64,000 nt of DNA from Treponema phagedenis (lineage in GTDB: Bacteria; Spirochaetota; Spirochaetia; Treponematales; Treponemataceae). The position numbers and the translations under genes are program-made. The stretch is from contig NZ_CP042818.1 of assembly GCF_008153345.1 (NCBI RefSeq), positions 1,550,001 through 1,614,000 of the forward strand, given 5' to 3'. Below, piece after piece: positions 56,505 to 64,000 of this stretch; the first letter of the stretch is position 1; each line of letters opens with the position of its first letter. The notes under the pieces are model-generated. The model saw only the letters and a list, made by a program, of their open reading frames with translations. It had not been told where the DNA came from and did not search any database.

Positions 56505-58934
56505 CTACCTCACTTCTTCAGGCTTGGTAGTCATCTTCTGATAGAGAATTGTATCCTTCGGGAACTTATCAAGGAAAGGAACAATGGTATTTCCAAAGAA
56601 CAGTAGTCCCTCGCCCTCATTGGAGTTGGTAACATATCTAAGCTGAGGAAGTGAGATTTTAAGTTTTCTTGCTAAAATTTCTCTATCTCCTGACGCTTGA
56701 TTTAGCATTAAGACAAAGTCCGTATTATCAAAGATATTTTCAATTTCCTTACTCATAAGTAGGTCTTTGACATTTTGCGTAATACCTGTTGGAATACCTC
56801 CCCATTTTCTAAAACGCTTCCATATTTCCACAGAATAAGATGCTGTCTGCTCATCTTTTAATAGCAAGTGAAACTCATCTATATAGTACCTTGTAGCCTT
56901 GCTTCCTCTATTTTGAGATACTTTATTCCACACCTGATCCTGTATAACAAGCATACCGATTTTCTTTAGCTGACTTCCAAGCTCTTTAATATCAAAGCAC
57001 AGGAGTTTCTTATTTAAGTCCACATTTGACCTGTGATTAAAAACATTAAGGGAACCTGATACATAGATTTCCATCTCCGTTGCCAGCTTTTTACCGACCT
57101 TTTCTTCCTGTCCTTTTAACATATCGTATAGGTCTTGAAGTATAGGCATATTACAAGGTTCTGGATTTTCAAAATACCTTTCGTAAATCTTAGGTAAGCA
57201 CCTGTCTATAACGGACTTTTCTTCTGCCGTAAGACCACTACCGCCTACTACAAGCTCCAGCATACTCATAATGAAGTTTGCTTTGTCTTTCAGTGGCGCA
57301 TCCCCATCGCCATAGTTCATATTAATATCAAGGGGATTCAGGTAATCTTTGGACTTACTGCTGACTTTAATGACTTCTCCATTAAATTGTCTTACAAGGT
57401 TTCCATACTCTCCTTCCGGATCGCAGATAATCACATCATCGTCCGTTACTAAAATTGCATTTGCCATTTCTCTTTTAGCACTAAAGGATTTACCACTTCC
57501 AGGAGTTCCGAGGATTAGACCGTTTGGATTTTTGAGTTTTTTCCTATCTGCCATAATCAGGTTATGGCTTAAGGCATTTAGTCCGTAATAAAGACTGTTA
57601 CTTGAATTGATAAAAAGCTCCTCTGTGGTAAAGGGCATAAAAACTGCCGTAGATGATGAGGTTAGTCCTCTATCTATCTCAATCTTGTTTACGCCAAGAG
57701 GTAGCACGCTGATAAGTCCTTGTTCTTGCGTATGGTCAAGTCTTTTCAGCTTGCAGTTATGCTTATTTGAAATGGAACTTATCTGAGAGATTGTGTTATC
57801 AAGCTTTTGCACCGTTTTTGCAAAGTTCATAAAGACGATACTTACCACAAACATTCGCTCATCTCTTGTCTGTAAGTCCTTTAGGAGGCTTTTTACATCT
57901 TCTCCATAGGTGATTAAGTCCGATGGAAGAATGTCCATATCATAACCGCTTCTTACCGCTTTCTTATTTTCCTCAATTTTCATCTTGTCAATATCGGTAT
58001 TTTTTCTCTTTACCATTTTAATAGCCTCCGATTGGTCGATTGCTTTAATATGAAAGGAAATATTGATGTTATCATCAATATCCAAAAACTCGGCAAGCAT
58101 ACGGTCTGAAAGCTCACTTGCAAGAATTTGAAAATGACTTACTGCACCGATAAATTTTCCAAACTTAAAGTACCTTGAAGGCGTGAAGTTAAATTCATCA
58201 GGTACAATGTATGTTTTAGTGCTTTCCCTTTTCCTCAGATTTTTGTATGAAAACTCAAAGGTCTTATTGGGATTTAATATATCGTGAAGAATCTTGAGTC
58301 TTTCTTCCCCACTTAAACTTTCCGCACGAACTCCCATACTCTTTAGATTAGATAATATATCTATCTCCAGTCTTTCAAGTTTTGATGTTGCCTGCTCTAA
58401 ATTATCCGCTTCTACTGTAAAGGTTACATACTTTGATTTTTTCAGTCCATTATTTCCCTTTACAATCTGGCTTTTAAGCATCTCTCTAAACTCAAGACGT
58501 ATATCGTCAAAACCGTCCTTTTTATCCGGTATCTGAATTGCCGACTTCATTTCTTCGTTTCGTCCAAGTTGATTGATGTAGGAAAACTCAATACTGATGC
58601 TCGGATCAAAGGAATTTAGAAAGTTTGCAAACTGATTAAAAATCAAGTCTCGATCTTCATCTAAGGCAAGTTGGTAGTTAATATCCTGAAAGGCTATGCT
58701 TTTACTGAAGTGCTTTTCATCAAGCTGACATATACCGCTTTTTAAGAGTCTAAGATAGGGAATGGTATCTTCGACAGTATATCTTTTTGGTTCTTTTCTA
58801 AAAATAAGGTCAAGTAGCCCGCCTTTATCTTTTTTAGATTTTCCCTTATTTTGCTTTAAGTCCTGTTTTTGACTTCTTAACTTCTTTTTGTTTTGTTCTA
58901 ACTTTACCTGCTGAATCTTTCTTTTGTCTTTCAA
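56505..58934 (-). CDS. virB4: VirB4-like conjugation ATPase
   Basis: The 809-residue protein is the motor ATPase of the element's type IV secretion system, with Walker A GTPGSGKSFSAK near 476 and Walker B YYIDEFHLLL near 686. The N-terminal half (about residues 60-400) is the CagE/TrbE-like domain. Its start lies inside the end of the PrgI gene (89-base overlap), normal for this module. It seems intact. Confidence 0.9.
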   Translation of the reverse strand: MKDKRKIQQVKLEQNKKKLRSQKQDLKQNKGKSKKDKGGLLDLIFRKEPKRYTVEDTIPYLRLLKSGICQLDEKHFSKSIAFQDINYQLALDEDRDLIFNQFANFLNSFDPSISIEFSYINQLGRNEEMKSAIQIPDKKDGFDDIRLEFREMLKSQIVKGNNGLKKSKYVTFTVEADNLEQATSKLERLEIDILSNLKSMGVRAESLSGEERLKILHDILNPNKTFEFSYKNLRKRESTKTYIVPDEFNFTPSRYFKFGKFIGAVSHFQILASELSDRMLAEFLDIDDNINISFHIKAIDQSEAIKMVKRKNTDIDKMKIEENKKAVRSGYDMDILPSDLITYGEDVKSLLKDLQTRDERMFVVSIVFMNFAKTVQKLDNTISQISSISNKHNCKLKRLDHTQEQGLISVLPLGVNKIEIDRGLTSSSTAVFMPFTTEELFINSSNSLYYGLNALSHNLIMADRKKLKNPNGLILGTPGSGKSFSAKREMANAILVTDDDVIICDPEGEYGNLVRQFNGEVIKVSSKSKDYLNPLDINMNYGDGDAPLKDKANFIMSMLELVVGGSGLTAEEKSVIDRCLPKIYERYFENPEPCNMPILQDLYDMLKGQEEKVGKKLATEMEIYVSGSLNVFNHRSNVDLNKKLLCFDIKELGSQLKKIGMLVIQDQVWNKVSQNRGSKATRYYIDEFHLLLKDEQTASYSVEIWKRFRKWGGIPTGITQNVKDLLMSKEIENIFDNTDFVLMLNQASGDREILARKLKISLPQLRYVTNSNEGEGLLFFGNTIVPFLDKFPKDTILYQKMTTKPEEVR

Positions 58935-59235
58935 GGTAAACCTCCTTTCTCACTCTTTTTTGTGGCTGATAAAACTTATGAAGGTAAATATATTTAAAAT
59001 ATTTCTCAAATGTCAGTCCGTCCTTTTCAAAAAGAGTGATGAAAAAGATAGGGAGTGTGGACACAATGAGAAATATGACGGCTATATCATTTGGAACGAC
59101 CTTTCGCATAAATAAATAGACTGGTAGTCCTACCAGTCCTGCGAGTGTGAAACCTATCATCTGCCTTTTGGTTAAGTTAAAAGCTACCTTTGTTTTTACC
59201 TTCTTTAGGTCTTTTGGGATTGGTACATACGCCAT
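58846..59235 (-). CDS. PrgI-family conjugation membrane protein
   Basis: The 129-residue protein has two membrane helices (about 29-45 and 49-70) between a basic N-terminus (DLKKVKTKVAFNLTKRQMIGF) and a basic tail, the PrgI/VirB3-like pattern. It is part of the inner-membrane platform of the secretion system with VirB4. Confidence 0.85.
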   Translation of the reverse strand: MAYVPIPKDLKKVKTKVAFNLTKRQMIGFTLAGLVGLPVYLFMRKVVPNDIAVIFLIVSTLPIFFITLFEKDGLTFEKYFKYIYLHKFYQPQKRVRKEVYLERQKKDSAGKVRTKQKEVKKSKTGLKAK

Positions 59236-59238
59236 AAC

Positions 59239-59502
59239 TTACCTCCCATCTTCTTTTTCCTTTGAAAGCTCTGCTATGTGTTCATAAACAGAGCCGATTT
59301 CTTCCTGAATGCTTTCTATCTGTTTATCTGTATTTTTGTTATATCTTTCCTGCAAAATACAAAAGTCATTATGGCAGCGACCGATGTCTTTTGTTCTTTC
59401 TTCCAAGTCATTAATCTTGCTAAAAAGTTTGATTCTATCAATCACCGCTATAACACCTGCTCCGATTACTACTGCTGTAAATACTGTTTTTCTTTTGATC
59501 AT
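59239..59502 (-). CDS. Small membrane coiled-coil protein in the conjugation module
   Basis: The 87-residue protein has an N-terminal hydrophobic anchor (VFTAVVIGAGVIAVID) and a charged coiled coil (ERYNKNTDKQIESIQEEI). Position between TrbL and PrgI is normal for Tn1549/CTn-type elements. Function unknown. Confidence 0.65.
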   Translation of the reverse strand: MIKRKTVFTAVVIGAGVIAVIDRIKLFSKINDLEERTKDIGRCHNDFCILQERYNKNTDKQIESIQEEIGSVYEHIAELSKEKEDGR

Positions 59503-59519
59503 CCTATCCTTCCTTTCTG

Positions 59520-60383
59520 TTAGTGTGCATTTAATACGCTTTTGGCCAGAGTTCCGCTCTTTAGCATCATTAACCCCAGTAAAACCGCATATCCAAGTAT
59601 CGTCATGGTACTTGTGTGTATATCTGTTATCTTTATTGTCTTAACTAATACTGCGTATATTCCAAGACAAACCATTAAAAAGAGTCCTTGTAGTCCTATG
59701 GCAAACAACCCTTTGATGTAATTTGTACCGATTTGTCCCCATTCTTTATTTCCCATTGTGGCAAATGGAATGGCTGAAACCGATGAGTAAACATATATCT
59801 CAAACATTCTTCCGTAAACCACAAGCATGATTACAATGGAAATTACCTCTATGGCAACCTTTATGAGTGAGGTTTCAAAGAGAATCATAACCAGCTCCCC
59901 CAGTCCCTTATCTTTTAAGGAATCAACCATCGCAACAATCTGATCTCCGGAGATAACGGCAGAGGTATTGATTACCCCTGTCACTTTGTTTACCATGTGC
60001 TGTGCCACATCAAAGACCGCCATTGAAAAGGTAAAGGCATGAGATACTAACCATACGGCAATCCACATCTTGATGATGTATTTGAAAAATTCAAAGGTAT
60101 CTATATCGTGCATATTGTTTTTCTGCATTACCATATTGATAAGTTCGATACAAAGGACTGCCGTAATAATTAGCCCAGCTATAGGTATGATAACGGAATC
60201 GTTAATGCTTTTTATGAAGCTGAAAACCTGTCCGTTCCACCCCATAGGTGTTTTCCCTACATCTGCTGCCACTGCACCAACTTTATCGTTGATGTCAAGA
60301 AACATGGACTCTAAGTTTGCTTGGATACCGCCCAGTAGAAGCTCCTTAAAGAATTCTTCTATCTTGTCGAATATCCCAAACAT
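59520..60383 (-). CDS. TrbL/VirB6-like conjugation protein
   Basis: The 287-residue polytopic protein has about six membrane helices, and its N-terminus (FKELLLGGIQANLESMFLDI) and WNGQVFSFIKSINDSVI pattern match VirB6/TrbL of Firmicutes conjugative elements. It forms the inner-membrane channel. Downstream order TrbL-small-PrgI-VirB4-peptidase is the canonical one. Confidence 0.85.
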   Translation of the reverse strand: MFGIFDKIEEFFKELLLGGIQANLESMFLDINDKVGAVAADVGKTPMGWNGQVFSFIKSINDSVIIPIAGLIITAVLCIELINMVMQKNNMHDIDTFEFFKYIIKMWIAVWLVSHAFTFSMAVFDVAQHMVNKVTGVINTSAVISGDQIVAMVDSLKDKGLGELVMILFETSLIKVAIEVISIVIMLVVYGRMFEIYVYSSVSAIPFATMGNKEWGQIGTNYIKGLFAIGLQGLFLMVCLGIYAVLVKTIKITDIHTSTMTILGYAVLLGLMMLKSGTLAKSVLNAH

Positions 60384-60402
60384 TTAAACTCTCCTTTTCT
60401 TC

Positions 60403-60486
60403 TTACTTGAGTACATTTGCAAGTAGCGGAATCAGCTTAAGTCCGATAAGGACAATACCTCCTCCTGCCATCAGCTGCTTTATGCC
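60403..60486 (-). pseudogene. Maff2 family membrane protein, C-terminal stub
   Basis: Minus-strand GIKQLMAGGGIVLIGLKLIP then LLANVLK stop is the conserved end of Maff2, normally a 65-75-residue protein encoded just before TrbL. Everything upstream of GIKQ is replaced by a serine recombinase 3' end at 60490, so the gene is split by an inserted element. Confidence 0.75.
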
Positions 60487-60489
60487 TAA

Positions 60490-61340
60490 TTAGAGATTGT
60501 AAAATACTTGTAGTGTGTCTGTATTTCCTATGAAATTGTAGTAAATATCAATTGTTTGGGTGATTTCTCCATTCACTACTTCTTTTTCGTGAACATAGAT
60601 TTTTGAGATGAGTTCGTTTAAGGTTTCTTTGTCCAGCTTCTTTATATCCCTATGTTTTTTTATGAGTTCAAACCATTTTTTGACATTAATATCTTCAAGA
60701 TCTTCTTTAACAATCAATTTTTGATTATCTTCTATTCTTTGATTTAGATAATCTTGTTCTTTCTGTGATTTTTCAAGAATTTTTTGGAAGTTACTTTCAC
60801 TTATCTTATTATCTAGCCAGTCATCATATAGTTTTTCAATCTTTTTAGTTAAGTCTTCTACTCTTATCTGATCTTCGTAAATCTTATCCATAATAAATTT
60901 TTGTTCTTCTTCATTATCAACTTCTCGTGATTTTTCAAGTGCTTTTATGATTTCTTTTTCATCTTTTAATGCTATTTCTGCATTTTTTCTAATATCTTTA
61001 AGCACTATCTCATAAAGAGTATCGTAATAAATTCTATGTTGACTACATAATGACTTTCCGTATCTTCTATAAGTGTTACAAGTGAGTAACTTTTCTCTTT
61101 TTTTCGATTTGTTTCTTCCAAGATTTAAAGATTTTCCACAATCGGGACATTTCACAATGCCTGCAAATATACTTTCTTCTCCATTTTTAAATGGTCTTCT
61201 CCTGCTCTTTAATTTTTCATTTGCTATATTATAAATATCTTCAGAAATAATTGGTTCATGTGTATTTTCTACTATTATCCATTCCTCTTTAGGTTTATCG
61301 GATAACCAACCTACTTTGTATTTCTGATAAACTTAAACCT
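60490..61340 (-). pseudogene. Serine recombinase, C-terminal part
   Basis: The open frame extends from about 61335 to a stop at 60490-60492: Recombinase domain end (VGWLSDKPKEEWIIVENTHEPIISEDIYNIANEKL), zinc ribbon (KCPDCGKSLNLG), a coiled coil and a DUF4368-like tail. The catalytic N-terminus is missing because an IS630-type insertion and a deletion border it. Its 3' end abuts the maff2 stub by four bases, as expected for an integrase at the end of its element. Confidence 0.75.
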
Positions 61341-61341
61341 A

Positions 61342-62621
61342 GTATAGCGTTTTTCTGAAAAGTATATTGTATTTTTCTTTGGTTTGTGATACTATCTCAA
61401 CAGCTTTTTATCACTAAGGAGTATTGCATGCCCAAACCGCCGAGTAAACTTGAACTAAATCCTGAAGAGCTCACGTACCTTGAATCACTTGTTCGTTTAC
61501 GAACAATCCAAGCACAAACGCTTACGCGTGCACGAATACTTTTGCTTAAAAGCAAGGGGCTGTCCATTAAGGAAACAGCCGACAAGGTAGGCTATACGTA
61601 TAGAAGCGTTGCGCTCTGCCTTAAGAAATATAAGCAGGGCGGCGTAGAGCATGCTCTCACCGATGCACCCGGACGCGGAAACAATCCGGAAATTACCGAT
61701 GAAGAGAAATCGTGGATTATAAATCTCGCTTGTCAAAAACCGACTACTTTTGGGTATGCTGCAGAAACATGGACTTACGCACTGTTAACAAAGCATATTA
61801 ACACCACCGCTGAAAGTGCAGGATACCTACGGCTCGCTACTATCCATAAAACAACGGTATTTAAAATACTAACTGAAGCAGACATTAAACCTTACAAAAT
61901 AGAATATTACTGTGAAAACAGAGACCCTGACTTTGATAGAAAAATGCACAATGTTTTGCTCGTTTATAAGCAACTTGAACTTTATTTTGAGGAAAATAAG
62001 CCATTACAGACAGAAGAAGGGAAGAATATCCATGTTGTTTCGTATGATGAGAAGCCCGGCATACAAGCTATCGCGACGACAAGCGATGATTTACCTGCTG
62101 ATGAAACCCATCAATGCATTCGCCGTGATTATGAATACAAACGGCTTGGCACGCTCTCACTTTTAGCAGGCATTGATTTACAGACGGGGGATGCCATTCC
62201 TCTTGTAAGCGACAGTCACACCAGTAAAGATTATGTGCAATTTCTTAAAATACTTGATGAACGATACCCGCAAGAAGATAAAATTAGAATCATTTTGGAT
62301 AACTTAAAAGTACATACCTCCAAAGAAACCATTCGATATCTTTCAACGGTACCGGGAAGATTTGAGTTTGTGTTTACGCCAAAACATGGTTCGTGGTTAA
62401 ATATGATTGAAGGATTTTTCAGCAAACTAACAAGACAACTGTTGCGGGGCATGAGAGTAAAATCAAAAACAGAGTTAGTTAATCGACTGTATAAATACTT
62501 TGACGAGATTAATGAAGAGCCGGTCGTATTCCATTGGAAATACAATCTTGATGATCTCGATGTTTCTGAAGCGGTTATAACCGACGCTCTCAAATATGAA
62601 CTTAATTAGAAAACGTTATAC
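61342..62621 (+). mobile_element. IS630-type insertion sequence
   Basis: The element ends read GTATAGCGTTTTTCTGA at the left and, inverted, GTATAACGTTTTCTAA at the right, flanked by TA on both sides (61340-61341 and 62622-62623), the target duplication of IS630/Tc1-type elements. It sits exactly between the recombinase remnant and the truncated mobA. The outermost base may be off by a few positions because CTAGTATA is shared on both sides. Confidence 0.7.
61428..62609 (+). CDS. IS630-family transposase
   Basis: The 393-residue protein has an N-terminal helix-turn-helix (GLSIKETADKVGYTYRSVALCLKKY) and a DDE core with VSYDEKPGIQA (D), IILDNLKVHTS (D) and WLNMIEGFFSKL (E). Start ATG 61428 follows AAGGA. 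Complete frame. Confidence 0.88.
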   Translation: MPKPPSKLELNPEELTYLESLVRLRTIQAQTLTRARILLLKSKGLSIKETADKVGYTYRSVALCLKKYKQGGVEHALTDAPGRGNNPEITDEEKSWIINLACQKPTTFGYAAETWTYALLTKHINTTAESAGYLRLATIHKTTVFKILTEADIKPYKIEYYCENRDPDFDRKMHNVLLVYKQLELYFEENKPLQTEEGKNIHVVSYDEKPGIQAIATTSDDLPADETHQCIRRDYEYKRLGTLSLLAGIDLQTGDAIPLVSDSHTSKDYVQFLKILDERYPQEDKIRIILDNLKVHTSKETIRYLSTVPGRFEFVFTPKHGSWLNMIEGFFSKLTRQLLRGMRVKSKTELVNRLYKYFDEINEEPVVFHWKYNLDDLDVSEAVITDALKYELN

Positions 62622-63173
62622 TAGTTCTACTTTTCTTGTCTTTGGTTTTCCATTTTTGTTTAAAATCTTTTCTCCTTTTTCATCTAGGATATATTCTTTT
62701 TTTGACTTAGCTAAGAACTCTCCTTTTTCGTTTATGGGTCGCATTATGGTCATTATATGACAATGAATATTTCCATTTTTATCTTGACTCTCATCATGAA
62801 TTGCATAATCTACTATCATTCCTTGTGATGTTAGATTTTCTTTTATAAATCTTTCGACTAGGTTTTTATTTTCACTTAAAGATAATTCTTTTGGTAGTCC
62901 TATTATGAATTGTCTTGCTAGTTGTGCATTAGAATTTTTTTCTGCCATTTCTACTTTATTCCATAATATAGATCTATCCTTAAATTCTTTTGGTATATGA
63001 TCAGGCAATATTATATTTTTTACTAATACTTTTTCTTTTCTTGTATAATCATGGGTTACTCCGTCCCATTCATTTTTTATTTTTTCTCCACTTATATATG
63101 CTGCACTTGCTACTGCACTTTTGCCTTTTCCTCTTGATATTATGTTTACTGAAAAATGAAAACTGTCTGCCAT
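62616..63173 (-). pseudogene. mobA: MobA/MobL relaxase, N-terminal part
   Basis: The 185 codons encode the MobQ-class relaxase start: SAVASAAYISGE with the probable catalytic Tyr26, and the metal-binding histidines in HDESQDKNGNIHCHIM (His126, His137, His139). After RKVELV the frame ends within the IS end; the rest of the relaxase is missing. The relaxase nicks oriT and leads the strand out. A candidate oriT lies upstream. Confidence 0.8.
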
Positions 63174-63270
63174 TTTTTATCACTTCCTTTCTTTTTTTGT
63201 TGTTTTAGGTGGAGGCTTAACAGATTTTTATATCCACTTTGTGAATGAGCGTTTTGAAATGATAGAATTA

Positions 63271-63318
63271 AAAAAAGCCGACTACTGAATTAATTTTGTT
63301 GTTTTAGTATGTCGGCTT
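63271..63318 (-). terminator. Terminator upstream of mobA
   Basis: On the minus strand AAGCCGACATACT, a loop of about 20, then AGTAGTCGGCTT followed by seven T. It ends the DUF3847 transcript before mobA. Confidence 0.7.
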
Positions 63319-63339
63319 AATTGTTTTGTTCATTTCAAA

Positions 63340-63393
63340 TTTTAAAAGTCAAGGGCGAGCGTTAGCGAGTTTATTTACCCTTGACTTTTAAAA
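63340..63393. repeat. Perfect 16-bp inverted repeat in the oriT region
   Basis: TTTTAAAAGTCAAGGG (63340-63355) and CCCTTGACTTTTAAAA (63378-63393) are exact reverse complements with a 22-base loop. Similar long hairpins commonly flank mobilization origins. Confidence 0.75.
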
Positions 63394-63442
63394 AGCGAAT
63401 GATTGTTGCTCCCTGCAAGGGTTTGGCTCCGCAGTACGCAAG

Positions 63443-63490
63443 CACCCTTTAGGGTGTATAATTGCGCCCTTAGAAAATCTAAGGGCGATT
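63443..63490 (+). other. oriT: Candidate origin of transfer (oriT) of the mobilizable element
   Basis: An inverted repeat CACCCTTTAGGGTG (63443-63456) is directly followed by TATAATTGCGCCCTTAG (63457-63473). The core differs at one position from the ATAAGTGCGCCCTTA nick region known for RSF1010/pSK41/pIP501-type MobQ relaxases, which also sits right after an inverted repeat. It lies 270 bases upstream of a MobA/MobL gene. A further hairpin (CGCCCTTAG/CTAAGGGCG) covers the core. Confidence 0.72.
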
Positions 63491-63527
63491 TAAGTATTTT
63501 ATTTTTCCTAATTTTCTCTTATTATTC

Positions 63528-63797
63528 TTAGTGTTTCTTTAAATTCTTTTGTCTTTTTGCTTCTTCTAGTAGGATTTTTATTTCTTCATCTGTTAGTTCT
63601 TCCGCATTTTCTATAAGGCTTTCTAAGATTGCTCCTCTTGTTATGAGCCTATGAGTTCTTTCTTTTCTTCTTTTTACTATGTCTTGTTTTAATATCTTTT
63701 TTTCTTGATTTTTTAGTTGCCTTAATCTTTCTTCTGTATCGTCTATTTTATCTTTTATTTCTTTTGACTCTTGTCTTAGTTGTTCTAATTTTTTCAT
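63528..63797 (-). CDS. DUF3847-like coiled-coil protein
   Basis: The 89-residue protein is a charged coiled coil with a C-terminal EELTDEEIKILLEEA motif, the DUF3847 type commonly encoded upstream of mobA in Firmicutes mobilizable elements. It may be a relaxase accessory. The ATG at 63797 follows AGGTGG. Confidence 0.72.
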   Translation of the reverse strand: MKKLEQLRQESKEIKDKIDDTEERLRQLKNQEKKILKQDIVKRRKERTHRLITRGAILESLIENAEELTDEEIKILLEEAKRQKNLKKH

Positions 63798-63823
63798 AAA
63801 AGCCACCTATCTAATCTTTATTT

Positions 63824-64000
63824 TTAATCTTCACTTTCTAAAAAATCATCTTCCATATCTTCATCTGAGTTTTCTACTTTCTGATTGTCTAACTTGTCAT
63901 TTTCATCATCAGGATTTTTAGTTTCTTCTACATCAATTTCTTTATCTTTAATATGAATTTCCGTAAATTCCTTTAACTTTTCTCTGTTCCTGTTATCTGA
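63824..64000 (-). CDS. Acidic C-terminus of a protein running off the window
   Basis: 58 codons at the right edge encode a very acidic tail (KVENSDEDMEDDFLESED end). The upstream part is outside. The position before DUF3847/mobA suggests a PcfB/DUF3801-like accessory protein, but the visible part is not diagnostic. Confidence 0.5.
   Translation of the reverse strand, partial: SDNRNREKLKEFTEIHIKDKEIDVEETKNPDDENDKLDNQKVENSDEDMEDDFLESED

Noticed and set aside
1-64000. tRNA or rRNA genes
   Set aside because: No stretch with a convincing cloverleaf or rRNA core sequence was noticed on either strand; a covariance search was not possible here.

Overview
The window looks like the chromosome of a host-associated spirochaete of the genus Treponema (T. 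denticola / T. vincentii type). The grounds are a BspA-like leucine-rich-repeat surface protein, an ECF transporter whose S component is of the Trep_Strep type, an ISNCY-type insertion sequence, and AT-rich sequence with dispersed palindromic intergenic repeats. The genus is inferred from gene families only; there is no rRNA or other marker gene. Much of the right two thirds is laterally acquired and resembles Firmicutes Tn1549/CTn-type conjugative elements.

Layout. 1-1614: decayed 3' part of a BspA-like gene. 1615-2486: terminator, three palindromic repeats and a promoter. 2487-7139: citrate fermentation genes citD-citE-citF (the three citrate lyase subunits) and a 2-hydroxycarboxylate transporter, with a hairpin-rich gap before the transporter. 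7645-8277: alpha/beta hydrolase. 8689-15069 (minus strand): a six-gene defence operon, read from the right as a KTSC-domain protein, a 52-residue protein, KwaA, KwaB, type III Mod and type III Res; this puts a probable Kiwa system and a type III restriction-modification system in one transcription unit. 15580-19150: ECF transporter (S, T, fused A1A2) with a TetR regulator and two palindromic operators. 19355-26166: mixed small genes, including two Fic proteins, an AbiEi-type antitoxin, a GNAT acetyltransferase, a SAP-like protein and an EamA transporter.

26204-43893: fragment A of a degraded conjugative element: relaxase tail, TnpW, a TraG/topoisomerase III fusion, cargo methyltransferases, AbrB and DUF1016 genes, a giant methylase/helicase gene broken by two frameshifts and an ISNCY insertion, a truncated type III Mod, a CD1845-like membrane protein and a DUF4111 nucleotidyltransferase. 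43935-49380: a second restriction-modification island with a TaqI-like specificity tail, an unknown 329-residue protein, a cytosine-5 methyltransferase and a double GHKL ATPase. 49362-60486: fragment B: an ABC transporter pair, a large serine recombinase and, on the minus strand, the type IV secretion genes (peptidase N-terminus, VirB4, PrgI, TrbL/VirB6, Maff2 tail). These are the genes that should lie between TraG and topoisomerase III in fragment A and are missing there. 60490-64000: a small mobilizable element apparently integrated in maff2, with a recombinase remnant, an IS630-type insertion, a MobA/MobL relaxase start, a DUF3847 protein and a candidate oriT.

The left part is therefore catabolism and transport, and the rest is a layered mobile-element and phage-defence region. 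The most distinctive items are the Kiwa/type III operon, the cytosine methyltransferase plus double GHKL ATPase pair, the in-frame TraG-TopB fusion with its displaced secretion module, the apparent overprinting of a TnpV-like gene on the helicase linker, the maff2-nested mobilizable element with its oriT, and the treponemal palindromic repeat family. No wholly new system can be proved from sequence alone.
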